This document shows, piece by piece, positions 9,012 through 18,200 of a DNA stretch of 24,624 bases. A program made the position numbers and the translations under genes. The notes beneath the pieces are model-generated. The model worked only from the letters and a program-made list of their open reading frames with translations. It was not told the DNA's origin and ran no database searches. Each line of letters opens with the position of its first letter. The first letter of the stretch is position 1. Source of the DNA: JAKBCQ01 sp021807585 (GTDB lineage Bacteria > Planctomycetota > Planctomycetia > Isosphaerales > Isosphaeraceae); assembly GCA_027325115.1 (NCBI GenBank), contig DAHWFG010000295.1, forward strand, positions 1 to 24,624, written 5' to 3'.

Positions 9012-9575
9012 ATGAACGTTCAACAAACAAAACTTCCCGGGGTCTTGATCTTCGAGCCCAAGGTTTTCGGCGACGACCGCGGGTATTTCCTCGAAACATG
9101 GCACGAGGAACGGTACGCCGCGGCCGGCCTGACCGCAAAATTCGTTCAAGACAATATGTCTTTTTCGAAAAAAGGGGTGCTTCGCGGGCTCCATTATCAA
9201 AATCCGAACCCCCAGGGCAAGCTCGTCTGGGTCGTGCAAGGCGAGGTTTTCGACGTCGCGGTCGATATTCGTCCCGGGTCGCCGACCCGCGGCGAGTGGA
9301 CGGGAGTCGTTCTCTCGGCCGAGAATCGACGCCAGTTCTTCATCCCCGAAGGATTCGCCCACGGCTTCGTCGTCGTGAGCGAATCCGCCTTATTTGTTTA
9401 TAAATGCACAAACCTATATAATTCCAAAGGCGACGGAAGCGTGTTGTGGAACGACCCCGATCTCGCGATCGATTGGCCCGTTACGAATCCGCTCGTCTCT
9501 CCCAAGGACGCCGCGGCGCCCCGGCTCCGCGATATCGATCCCGCCCGACTCGCGCCCTATCGACCCCCGACGTGA
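9012..9575 (+). CDS. rfbC: dTDP-4-dehydrorhamnose 3,5-epimerase
   Basis: This 187-residue protein matches RfbC/RmlC (EC 5.1.3.13) along its length and has the family's usual size. The cupin-fold enzyme epimerises C3 and C5 of dTDP-4-keto-6-deoxyglucose in dTDP-L-rhamnose synthesis. Visible landmarks are GVLIFEPKVFGDDRGYFLET at 10-29, the catalytic His61 in GVLRGLHYQ, QGEVFDVAVDIRPGSPT at 77-92, IPEGFAHGF at 111-119, and the tyrosine-bearing VYKCTNLY at 129-136. ATG 9012 is preferred over GTG 9009: AGGGA at 8999-9003 then sits 8 bases upstream. No rfbA, rfbB or rfbD is in the window, so the rest of the pathway must be encoded elsewhere. It is the last gene of the plus-strand glycosyltransferase group and converges on the FG-GAP gene with a 52-base gap that lacks a strong terminator. 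Confidence 0.96.
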   Translation: MNVQQTKLPGVLIFEPKVFGDDRGYFLETWHEERYAAAGLTAKFVQDNMSFSKKGVLRGLHYQNPNPQGKLVWVVQGEVFDVAVDIRPGSPTRGEWTGVVLSAENRRQFFIPEGFAHGFVVVSESALFVYKCTNLYNSKGDGSVLWNDPDLAIDWPVTNPLVSPKDAAAPRLRDIDPARLAPYRPPT

Positions 9576-9627
9576 ATTCCGACGGATTTGAAAACAATAA
9601 AATAAACAGTTTTCACATACGAATCAA

Positions 9628-11295
9628 TTACTTCAAGACGGCCGTCCCGGTTCCCTCGATGAAGTCGATCGTCGGCTTGGTGATCGAGACCGCGTTCCAC
9701 GATTCGACGCGACCCGAAGGCCATTCGATCTCGATCGAATCGATCCGCGTCGCGCTTCCCAACCCGAGATGCACGCGCCGATCCGACGCCGAAAGATAAC
9801 TTCCCCCGGCGTAAATATCACGTACGAGAACACGTTCTCCGATTCTTGCGCGAACACACATTCCAACCGGGTCGCGACCGAACCGCGACGCGGCGATCAG
9901 ATTCAAAACGATCGCTCGCCCGCCGATCGATTCGTTGCGGAGGATCGCCGTATTCGCATCGAGCGCCGCGACGACCGCGTCGAGATCGCCGTCGCCGTCG
10001 AGATCGCCGATCGCGACCCCTCGGCCCAATATCGGTTTCTCAAACCAAGATCCCGCTCGTTTCGACACGTCGGTCAGTTTGCCCTCGCCGTCGTTTCTCA
10101 GCAAAAGCGTCGGCATCGCGAACGGGACTCCGAGCCGGGCTCGGTCGAGCACGTGACCGTTCGCCTGGAGCAAGTCGAGCGCGCCGTCGGAATCGAAATC
10201 GGCCAAAACCGCTCCGAAACCCGTCGCACGCTTTGTCGCCGCGGCGACTCCAAAAAATTCGGAATCATCACGATATATTCCTTTACCGATCAATCTGAAA
10301 CAGACGGTCGAGCGATCGTAAAGATCGCCCACCAAGAAATCGATCCCGCCATCGCCGTCGAGATCGCCGCGGCCGACTCCCATCGCGGCGATCGCGTCTC
10401 CCCTCGCGTTGAATGCGACTCCCGCCGCGGCGGCGACCTCGTGAAACCGCATACCGCCCGTATTCTCGAAGAGAAAACATGCCGATCCGTCATTGGCGAC
10501 GAAAACGTCGGGAGCGCGATCGCCGATTAGATCGGCGATCAACACGCCGAGCCCTCGACCGCTTTTCGCCGCGGCGATCCCCGATGCGACCGAGACGTCG
10601 CGGAACGTTCCATTCCCCTCGTTTCGGAACACTTGTTGATTCGACGCGGGAAAATCCTCGGGCCCGCAATAATCGCGCTTGCCGTCGGGCGCCGAACAAT
10701 AAGGCGCCTTGAAGGCATCATAATCAACATATCTGTTAATAAATAGATCGAGATCGCCGTCGCCGTCGAGATCGGCGAACGCCGCCGACGCGCTCCAACC
10801 GTTCGATTCGAGCCCGGCGGATCGCGTGACGTCGCGGAAGATTCCGTTCCCCTCGTTATGATAAAGCCGACGATCGCGCCAACCCGTAACGAGCAAGTCG
10901 ACCCGGCCGTCGCCGTCGTAATCTCCCGTCGCCGCGCCCGTCGCGTAGCTCGGCCCCGGCGCCCGCGCCTCGTCGGTCGAATCGACGAATCTCCAATTTC
11001 CTTGATTCTTATATAAACGACACGGTTCGTCGACGAGCCCCGGCCCGGGAACGATCGGCCCCCCGTTGCAACAATAAAGATCGAGATCGCCGTCGCCGTC
11101 GCAATCGAAGAGCGCAACCCCTCCCCCCATAATCTCGGGCAGGTCGTGCATCCCCCGCGAACCCGTTTGAAACCGAAACCTCGCCCCCGTACGCTCGGAG
11201 ACCTCGACGAATGCGATCTCGCCTCCAATCGCCGTCGAGTTATAAATCAAAACAATAATAATCAACAATAAAACATATTTAATATTTAAAACCAT
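9628..11295 (-). CDS. Secreted FG-GAP/VCBS repeat protein with ASPIC/UnbV domain
   Basis: This is a 555-residue exported protein. Residues 1-24 are a signal peptide with a long Leu/Ile core. Acidic calcium-binding-type motifs recur through residues 60-440: DCDGDGDLD at 64-72, then DYDGDGRVD, two copies of DLDGDGDLD, a DLDGDGGID, a DFDSDGALD and a degenerate DLIGDRAPD. These mark blades of an integrin-like FG-GAP/VCBS beta-propeller. The last ~90 residues form an ASPIC/UnbV domain with VRARIGERVLVRDIYAGGSY and IEWPSGRVESW. The architecture is that of CRTAC1-like proteins, abundant in planctomycetes; their ligands and roles are largely unknown. The gene starts 18 bases after the HtrA-type gene, so cotranscription is likely. 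The first 20 codons are strikingly AT-rich compared with the rest. The Shine-Dalgarno is weak, and translation may be coupled to the upstream gene. Confidence 0.92.
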   Translation of the reverse strand: MVLNIKYVLLLIIIVLIYNSTAIGGEIAFVEVSERTGARFRFQTGSRGMHDLPEIMGGGVALFDCDGDGDLDLYCCNGGPIVPGPGLVDEPCRLYKNQGNWRFVDSTDEARAPGPSYATGAATGDYDGDGRVDLLVTGWRDRRLYHNEGNGIFRDVTRSAGLESNGWSASAAFADLDGDGDLDLFINRYVDYDAFKAPYCSAPDGKRDYCGPEDFPASNQQVFRNEGNGTFRDVSVASGIAAAKSGRGLGVLIADLIGDRAPDVFVANDGSACFLFENTGGMRFHEVAAAAGVAFNARGDAIAAMGVGRGDLDGDGGIDFLVGDLYDRSTVCFRLIGKGIYRDDSEFFGVAAATKRATGFGAVLADFDSDGALDLLQANGHVLDRARLGVPFAMPTLLLRNDGEGKLTDVSKRAGSWFEKPILGRGVAIGDLDGDGDLDAVVAALDANTAILRNESIGGRAIVLNLIAASRFGRDPVGMCVRARIGERVLVRDIYAGGSYLSASDRRVHLGLGSATRIDSIEIEWPSGRVESWNAVSITKPTIDFIEGTGTAVLK

Positions 11296-11313
11296 AATAC
11301 GGCTGATTTCCCG

Positions 11314-12582
11314 TCAATCGGTCCGCCCCAAAGTCGCGGGCACTTTGATCTTCTTTTTGTCGCGTAAGATGGTGAGGACGACGACGTCGCCAGGGGCTCG
11401 AGAATCGACCTCGGAGAGGAGATCCTCGACCGTCGGAGTCGGTTTGTCGTCGATCGCCAGAATCCGATCGGCGGCTGAGAGATCGGGTTCTTTGATGATA
11501 TAAGGACCAAATCGCTTGATTTTCACGCGAATCGGTTGAATCCCCGCGCGGTCGGCGGCGCCCCCTTCATTCGTCATCACGACGATCAATCCGTCGTCGC
11601 TCGCGAGCAATTTGGCGATCCCGAGATCGGCGCGAACCACGCGACCCGTTTCGATGAGAGGCTTGATGATTCGTTTGATCGCGTTGATCGGCACTGCGAA
11701 TCCGATCCCCGCGGATTGCCCCACGCTGCTGATGATCGCGGTGTTCATCCCGATCACCTGCCCCCTCGTGTTCAGCAGCGGACCTCCCGAATTGCCGGGA
11801 TTGATCGCGGCGTCGGTTTGAATAATTCCCTTGATCATGCGACCATTTTGCGTTTTCAGCGATCGATCTCGCGCGCTGATGATTCCCGTCGTCAACGTTC
11901 GTTCAAGCCCGAACGGATTGCCGATCGCAAGCACCTTTTGACCGACCTGAAGATTCGACGAATCCCCAAGATCGACGGGATTGAGCTTATCCGACGGCGC
12001 GTCGATCTTGAGGATCGCGACGTCGGTCGAAGGATCCGACCCCGCCAATCGAGCCTCGTGCGTCGATCCGTCAAAAAGCGTGACGCGAACCGATTCGGCT
12101 TCATGAATAACATGTTCGTTTGTTAAAATATGACCGCGATTATCGATCACGAACCCCGAGCCCGTTCCCGTCGACGATTCGTCGCCAAGAAAGCCCACAT
12201 AAGACGCCGTCGTGATGTTGACGACGCTCCGATTGACCGCCGAATACACGCGAATATTCACATGCTCATCGGCGTCGACTTGCTTGAGAATCTCGGCGGG
12301 AACGTCGCCGAGGCGCGCCGCGAGCGCGTCTTTACCCGCTTGTCGGTCCTTATCGGTCCAGGTGTCCTTGGGACGATCGGCCTTGGAAGACGCGGCGAAT
12401 CCCTGCTTCTTCGGTTCGCCGGCGTCGGGAACGGGGAGTCGAGCCCGAACGTCGGCTTCGGGACGAGGCGCTCTCGTTTCGAACCAGATCGCCGCGACAA
12501 CCAATGTGATCAGCACCGTCAGCGCGTGCGCCGTCAGCGTTTTAACCCCGCTTCCCCCATCCCCGTAGGTCGATCGTTCCAT
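11314..12582 (-). CDS. Membrane-anchored HtrA/DegP-type serine protease with PDZ domain
   Basis: Starting at ATG 12582 the protein has 422 residues. GAGGGG (complement of 12589-12594) 6 bases upstream decides this start over a frame open to 12831, whose extra 83 residues have no ribosome site and look like translated spacer. Residues 15-34 form one membrane helix, followed by a charged linker to about residue 105. The trypsin-like domain has the full catalytic triad: His157 in ILTNEHVI, Asp187 in DPSTDVAILKID and Ser265 in NPGNSGGPLLN. A C-terminal PDZ-like domain (about 318-418) carries an insertion around VKIKRFGPYIIKEPD before the ADRILAIDDKP strand. The family degrades or refolds damaged envelope proteins and can cleave anti-sigma factors. 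It lies downstream of a sigma-70 gene and 18 bases upstream of the FG-GAP gene. The protease call is very secure; substrates are unknown. Confidence 0.95.
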   Translation of the reverse strand: MERSTYGDGGSGVKTLTAHALTVLITLVVAAIWFETRAPRPEADVRARLPVPDAGEPKKQGFAASSKADRPKDTWTDKDRQAGKDALAARLGDVPAEILKQVDADEHVNIRVYSAVNRSVVNITTASYVGFLGDESSTGTGSGFVIDNRGHILTNEHVIHEAESVRVTLFDGSTHEARLAGSDPSTDVAILKIDAPSDKLNPVDLGDSSNLQVGQKVLAIGNPFGLERTLTTGIISARDRSLKTQNGRMIKGIIQTDAAINPGNSGGPLLNTRGQVIGMNTAIISSVGQSAGIGFAVPINAIKRIIKPLIETGRVVRADLGIAKLLASDDGLIVVMTNEGGAADRAGIQPIRVKIKRFGPYIIKEPDLSAADRILAIDDKPTPTVEDLLSEVDSRAPGDVVVLTILRDKKKIKVPATLGRTD

Positions 12583-12844
12583 CGCGATCCCCTCGTGATT
12601 CGTCTCCGCATCAAACCGAATTCTAAACGAATACGCCCGCCGAATCATCGTCGATTCCCGAGTGCGTGCGCAATCGATCAACCCTCGCCGCTTCCAATCG
12701 AAGCGACCGAATCGATTCGTATCGCCCGCAACGTTTCGAACCGGTGGAGATGAAGGCCGAGCTTCCCGCGCGGAACGCGCACGAGCGATCGCGGCTCCGA
12801 CGACGAGACGGCGATCCTTAAAATCAATCATTGATTACAACCGC
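12583..12844. other. Intergenic spacer between sigma-70 and HtrA-type genes
   Basis: These 262 bases separate the stop of the sigma-70 gene from the start of the protease gene. The minus-strand protease frame stays open across the stretch, but its translation is Arg-rich, without family likeness, and lacks a ribosome site, so I treat it as noncoding. The length leaves room for a separate promoter for the protease and FG-GAP pair. I could not identify a convincing -35/-10 pair or terminator by eye. Confidence 0.5.
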
Positions 12845-13891
12845 TTAAACATGAACAAATACCATCTCATATTGTTCCGAATGCGCGAGCGATTGTTCAC
12901 GGTTTTCGCGTTCGGTTCGACGCGTGGCGCCGCGAGGATCCGAATAATCGGGGTTCGACGAACGCACGGCGGATCTCGTCCGGTCGAGTCGCGCCGACGC
13001 GCCTCGGCGACGCGGTCTAAGAGGCGCCGGCGAAGCCGCTTCGTTCGCCTGAACGGTGGAATCGGTGAGATGACGGTTGTCAAGCTTGACGAGCGCTTTC
13101 TCTTCGAGCTTGCGAACCCATTCGCGCGTCAGGCCGACGCGATCGCCGACCTGCTTGAGAGTCATCGGCTCCTCGCCGTCGAGGCCGAACCGCATCCGAA
13201 CGATCGCTCGTTCGCGAGGTTCGAGATGATCGAGTCGACGAAGGACGTCGGCGAGTTCGTCTCTGGTTTCGTATGCGGCTTCGACGCCATCGGTGGGATC
13301 GGCTGCGAGCTCGGAGAGCTGCGAATCATCGCCGTCGAAGTTCGCCCCCTCGGACCTCAATCGGCAAGCGCGGAGCGCGTGCCGCACGAGTTCACGGTGC
13401 GATTCGGTCAGTTCAAGGAAGTCGCACACTTCGTCGACGGAGGGATCGACCCCTCGATGACGCCGAAGATCACGTTCGGCGGCGCGCCATCGAGACATCA
13501 GATTAACGACATGCGACGGGAGACGAATCGTCCGTGCCGTGGTGGTGAGCGCCTGGCGGATCGCTTGTTTGATCCAATAGCCGGCGTACGTGCTGAAACG
13601 AGCGCCGAACTTGGGGTCAAAATCCTCAACGGCGCGGATGAGCCCGATGTTCCCCTCGGCAATCAGGTCGTCGATCGCGAGGCCGCGTCCCTGGTACGAC
13701 CGCGCGATCGTGACGACGAGTCTCAGGTTGGCCTGAATCAAGCGGTTACGCGCGGTCTTGTCGCCCGCTGCGATCTTCCCGGCGAGTTCGCGCTCCTCGT
13801 CGGCGTTGAGAAGTCGGGCGTCGCGAATGTTGTCAAGATAGACGTCCAGGTTCGAGAGAACGTCTCGGTTTGAAGCGACGTGGTGTTGCAT
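12845..13891 (-). CDS. RNA polymerase sigma factor, sigma-70 family (RpoD/RpoS-like)
   Basis: This 348-residue sigma factor has regions 1.2 to 4. Region 1.2 is DVYLDNIRDARLLNADEERELAGKI (16-40). Region 2 holds NLRLVVTIARSYQGRGLAIDDLIAEGNIGLIRAVEDF (55-91) and the -10 recognition helix FSTYAGYWIKQAIRQAL (99-115). Region 3 spans about 116-200. Region 4 has LEPRERAIVRMRFGLDGEEPMTLKQVG (223-249) with the -35 helix VGLTREWVRKLEEKAL (252-267). No long region 1.1 is present, so it looks like a group 2 alternative factor, not the housekeeping RpoD. An unusual basic tail of about 75 residues follows region 4 and has no recognisable domain. A GAGG site about 10 bases before ATG 13891 supports the start. 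Downstream on the same strand lie the HtrA-type protease and FG-GAP genes, which suggests an envelope-stress role, but that link is inference from position. Confidence 0.94.
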   Translation of the reverse strand: MQHHVASNRDVLSNLDVYLDNIRDARLLNADEERELAGKIAAGDKTARNRLIQANLRLVVTIARSYQGRGLAIDDLIAEGNIGLIRAVEDFDPKFGARFSTYAGYWIKQAIRQALTTTARTIRLPSHVVNLMSRWRAAERDLRRHRGVDPSVDEVCDFLELTESHRELVRHALRACRLRSEGANFDGDDSQLSELAADPTDGVEAAYETRDELADVLRRLDHLEPRERAIVRMRFGLDGEEPMTLKQVGDRVGLTREWVRKLEEKALVKLDNRHLTDSTVQANEAASPAPLRPRRRGASARLDRTRSAVRSSNPDYSDPRGATRRTERENREQSLAHSEQYEMVFVHV

Positions 13892-14678
13892 CGATTTCCG
13901 ACCTCACTTCCGAAAAAACGCCCATGCGGGGTGATTGCGAGGCGTGTGTTCCAACGGGTCGCCGCCGTCTATTTTCGATGAACCGCTCCATCCCAAGGCT
14001 CGATCGAATGCTCAACCGCGGCGTGATTCGCTATCAACGCTCCCCGTCCGTGAGGCGACCTCGACGAACCTTCCATGGCAGGATACGGATCGTCGAGAAC
14101 CGTCAGGCGTCGTGCCCGCTCTCCATCCCTTTAGTTGCAAACCGGGAACAAAACCGGGCGAATCATTTTGGGATCTCCGCGCGAACCCGAATGTCGCAAA
14201 CTCGGTGAGCCCGAGAAGCGTCATCGGATCGAGAAGGAAATCCGCGCAACGCCGAGCAGGTTCGGGTTGGATCCATCGACATCGACGGAAACTCTTGAGG
14301 AAAGGGGTTTTGAAACAGCGTCGTTCCAAAACCCGATCGATTGATCAACAAGCTGAACGAGTAGGAATGAACTATCAAGCCAAATTTGGCGTTAACGAAT
14401 CGATCGATCGGTCAACTTCGGGATCGATCGCATCGCGAGACGACAAATCGATCGTCAAGAGTACGATCGTTGAAGGAGCGAGCTTTCCAAAATAAACCGG
14501 CAAGGTATTGGAAAGCGCCTCGATATCGCCGATCGGGCTCGTTACAATGATTGAGGTCGGCTTGATTATTCCGAAATAACCTACCAAAGCATGCACGCTT
14601 CGTGACACCCAAGCACAAGGTGATTTTTTGAGAACCAATCTCGGCCAGATCAAGCCGAGGCTCAGGGAGATGCGGGCG
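13892..14678. other. Gene-free divergent regulatory region
   Basis: This 787-base gap lies between the divergent sigma-70 (minus) and ECF sigma (plus) genes. Open frames in it (for example 13935-14495 plus and 14012-14329 minus) encode Arg- and Ser-rich products with no family likeness and no good ribosome site, so I leave them out. It holds a 12-bp stem hairpin at 14305-14334 and a group of CGATCG-type palindromes between 14399 and 14470. Promoters for both flanking genes should lie here, but I could not name a -35/-10 pair with confidence. The right half, from about 14340, is noticeably richer in A and T than the flanking genes. Confidence 0.6.
14305..14334. other. Inverted repeat / hairpin upstream of ECF sigma gene
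   Basis: Left arm GGGTTTTGAAAC (14305-14316), a 6-base loop, and right arm GTTCCAAAACCC (14323-14334) pair over 12 positions with one mismatch. No run of T follows on the plus strand, so it does not look like a simple terminator. It sits about 345 bases before the ECF sigma start and could be a protein-binding inverted repeat or part of a leader RNA. Confidence 0.5.
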
Positions 14679-15263
14679 ATGATCGACGACGATTTCGCAG
14701 CCCTGATCGAACGCGCCAAAGCAGGCGATTCGGCGGCTTTCGCGCTTTTACTTCAACAATTTGAAAACGACGTGCGGATGATGGTGCGTGTTCGGCTTCC
14801 TCGCGTGTTGCGATCCGAGTTCGATTCGCTGGATTTCGTCCAGGCGGTTTGGCAGAGCGTGCTGATCCAATTTGATGAGGATCCCGCGCCGTTCGCCGAT
14901 CCTGGTCGAATGCGCAACTATCTCGCCGCGGTGGCTCGGAACAAGGTGCTCGAGCAATATCGACGGAAAACCCGAACCAAAAAATACGCCGTCGACCGTG
15001 AAGAAAGTTTATATGTACGGCGCGGCAAATATGACGAACCCCGCGAGATCATCGGCACGGACCCGTCCCCCAGCCAAGAAGCTCAGGCCGTCGATTGCTG
15101 GGATCAATTGATCGAGGGGAGCGCCCCGCGCGACGCCGAGATCATCGCGTTCCGACGCGACGGCTTGACCTTTCAAGAGATCGCCGATCGCCTCGGACTC
15201 CACGAACGTACCGTGCGAAGGGTCGTCGATTTGGCCCGCGCGCGGTGGGAGACGCGGCGATGA
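14679..15263 (+). CDS. ECF-type RNA polymerase sigma factor
   Basis: From ATG 14679 the product has 195 residues and only sigma regions 2 and 4, as in ECF factors. Region 2 covers about residues 8-95, with DSAAFALLLQQFENDVRMMV and the core-binding segment SLDFVQAVWQSVL. Region 4 covers about 130-192, with FRRDGLTFQEIADRLGLHER followed by the recognition helix TVRRVVDLARARW. AGGGAG at 14664-14669 lies 9 bases upstream of this ATG, against 0 bases for ATG 14670, and a TTG at 14628 would add 17 residues without a ribosome site. The stop overlaps the kinase start in the tetranucleotide ATGA at 15260-15263, so the two proteins are probably translationally coupled. In planctomycetes, ECF factors are often encoded with Ser/Thr kinases instead of classical anti-sigma factors; direct phosphorylation of this factor is a reasonable but unproven inference. 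Confidence 0.93.
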   Translation: MIDDDFAALIERAKAGDSAAFALLLQQFENDVRMMVRVRLPRVLRSEFDSLDFVQAVWQSVLIQFDEDPAPFADPGRMRNYLAAVARNKVLEQYRRKTRTKKYAVDREESLYVRRGKYDEPREIIGTDPSPSQEAQAVDCWDQLIEGSAPRDAEIIAFRRDGLTFQEIADRLGLHERTVRRVVDLARARWETRR

Positions 15264-18200
15264 TCACCCCTCCGTTTCGCCCCTTCGCAAACGACGATTC
15301 CGACGACGAAAACCCCTCGTCCGATCAAGGTTGGAGTTCGACCCAGGAACGATGGCGCCCCTCGACCGCGGCCAAATCGTCGCCGGCGATCCCACGTTCA
15401 ACCCGCGCGCGAGCATTCTCGGCCGAACTCGAATCCGCCGTCGCCGAATTCCACGAACGCTGGGAACGGGGCGAACTCCCCCGCGCCGAAAGCTATCAAG
15501 ATCGACTCGATCACGATCAATTAATTGAATTGATCTACATAGAATATTGCATGCGTTTACAGGCGGGCGAGTCCCCCGTGCTCGCCGAATACGCCGAACG
15601 TTTTCCCGATCTGGCCGATCGTCTGTCGCGCGTCCTCGATCTTCACGAGGTGATCGGCTCATCAAATCATGCCGACTTGTGGGAATATTCTCCCGGAGCG
15701 ACGCTCCCCGAGGTCGGCGACGAGGTCGGACCCTACCGCTTGATTCGGCTGCTGGGATCGGGGGGGCTGGCGCGGGTCTTCCTGGCGGAGCAAGCCGATC
15801 TCGCCGACCGTCTCGTCGTGATCAAGATCGCCGATCGCCCCTCGGCCGAACCCAGGCTGCTGGCGCGTGCGCGCCATCCCAATATTGTCGAGGTGTTGCG
15901 TCACGGGACCGCCGAACAGGGGAAGCTGCACCTGATCTGCATGCCGTTTCTCGGCGGAGCGCCCCTTTCAGACATCCTTGACGAGTTGAAAAAGGACCCC
16001 AAACGATTCGCCCGTCGCGCCGATCGAAGGCCGATCCCCCCTCTCGACCGCCGATCCGCCCCCGAATTCCCCGCCGCCGATCGCCCAAGACCAACCCGTG
16101 ATCTTTTAACCAAATTTACTAGTGATCAAGCGTGGGCGTGGATCGTCGCCCGGGTCGCCGAGGCTCTCGATTTCGCGTATCGCCGCGGCGTCACGCACGG
16201 CGACGTCAAACCCTCGAACATACTGATCGCCGCCGATGGAACGCCGATGTTGTTCGATTTTAACCTCGCGATCGAATGGAGCGTCGACGGTTTTTCCGAG
16301 ACGATCGGCGCAAACGGGGGCACGCTCGCTTATATGTCTCCGGAACGATTACGAGCCGTAGCGCAACCGATTCGAGGCAATATTCCGCTCGCAGCCGAAC
16401 GACATCGCGCCGACTTATACGCGACGGGCCTTGTTCTCCTCGAATGTCTGACGGGAGAGCCCCCCGCGGTTCCCGAGCGCGGTTCGATGAACCCGCGCGA
16501 GATGGCGGCAATGCTGGCGGCTTCGCGAGAAACGAACGATCCCCTTAAATCGCGCTCAAGTCGGTCGATTCCCGCGGGATTACGGTCGATCACGGCGCGG
16601 TTGATCGCCCCCAACCCCGCCGATCGTTACTCGCGAGCCATCGAGATCCGCGACGATCTCGACGCCTGGCTCGAAGGGCGTCCGCTGGTACACGCCGATG
16701 AACCCACCGGGTTTTCGACCGCGGCGCGGCTGGCGCGACGCCACCGTACCGCGATTTCGGCCGCGAGTCTCGTCGTCGCCGGAGTCCTCCTCGCTTCAAC
16801 CGTAATAATCAACATCAATCAAAGTTTTGAACGGAGAAGGTCGAAGGCGCTCGCCGAAACGCTCTGGGAGCACGCCGATCCCGGCGTCTTCCGTTTCCGC
16901 CAAATCGGTCATCTGCGGGTCGATACGCCGTTCGGTCCCGCCGAGACGGCGCGTCGTCATCTCGAACGCTTTCATGTTTTGGAATCGATCGATTGGCGCG
17001 ACCGCAACGACGTCCGGTCGCTCCCCGAAATCGATCGCCTCGACCTCGAAGCCTGGATCTGCGAACAAGCGTGGCGCTACGCCCGAGAACTCGCCGATCG
17101 CCCCAAATCTCCCGAAGATTGGCGCCGCGCCCTCGCCTGTTTAACACACGTTTATCATTTGACGCCCCTCGGGCCGTTGCGATCGCTCGCCGATCATCTC
17201 GCGGGCCGATTGGGATTGGAATCGGTCGAACGCCCTCCTGATCGCTCCGCCAGGATCGCCTGGATGGAACGTTATCTCCGGGGAGTCGAGGTCGAATCGT
17301 CGAGTTGGAACGACGCCCTTGTCGAATACAAAAAGGCGCTCGCGGCTCGTCCCGATTCCTTCTGGGCGCATTATCGATCCGCCGCCGCGTATCATTGGCT
17401 CGGCCGTCCCGCCGAGGCCGCCGAATTGCTCCGCTTTTGCGCCGCCAAACAGCCGCACAATCCCGCAATCCGCACGCAATTAGCCGGATGCTTATTCCAG
17501 AGCAATAATTTTGATTTAGCCCTCTCCGAATGCGACGCCGCGATCGCGATCAGTCCCGATTTCATCGAAGCGTATAAAACTCGTATTTATGTGAATGAAA
17601 AGCTCGGACGACGCGATCGCGTACAAGAAGATCTCAAACGGTACGAGATGTCGACCTCGCATCAAGGACGGATTCCCTCGTGGCGAATCACGCTCGACAC
17701 CGCTCCTCCCGCCGACAAAAACGGAACCACCAAGGACGACGACCAAATCTCGATCCTCCGATCCTTGATCGCGTTCGATCCCGACGATATCGATTCGCGA
17801 ATCAACCTCGCCTCGAAACTCTTTGAACACGGAGACGATCAAGGATCTCTCGATCAATTCAACGAAGTGATTCGAAGAAAATCGAATCACCCCAGGGCGA
17901 AATACGGTCGCGCCATGATCGCTCTCCGACAAAAAAGGACGAACGACGCACGCCGCGATCTCGAAGACGCGATCGACGATCCGTCCTTCATCGAACTCAT
18001 TCGCCAAGAACGCGAGTTCACCCGCGCGTATCATCACTTAATCAAATTGTACTTAGCCGATGGCTTGGTCGAGCAAGCGATCAAGCTCTCTGAAAACGCC
18101 GTTAAGGCGTCGGAAGAACTCGAATATCTGCGAGGCGAATCGCATTACGCGCTGGCTCGAAGTTATGCGGTCGCGGCCGCATCGAAGCCCGATTTCACGC

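Noticed and set aside
9980..11105. Recurring DNA word around GATCGCCGTCGCCGTC considered as a dispersed repeat element
   Set aside because: It is the coding sequence for repeated DxDGDGDxD calcium-binding motifs of the FG-GAP protein, so protein repetition explains it.
12583..12831. N-terminal extension of the HtrA-type protease frame
   Set aside because: The 83 extra residues lack a ribosome site and look like translated spacer, whereas ATG 12582 has GAGGGG 6 bases upstream directly before a membrane helix.
12662..13873. 403-codon plus-strand open frame
   Set aside because: It is antisense to the sigma-70 gene, whose regions 1.2 to 4 are unmistakable on the minus strand.
13935..14495. 186-codon plus-strand frame between the two sigma genes
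   Set aside because: Low-complexity Ser/Arg/Pro product, no ribosome site, no recognisable motif, and competing frames of similar quality on the other strand.
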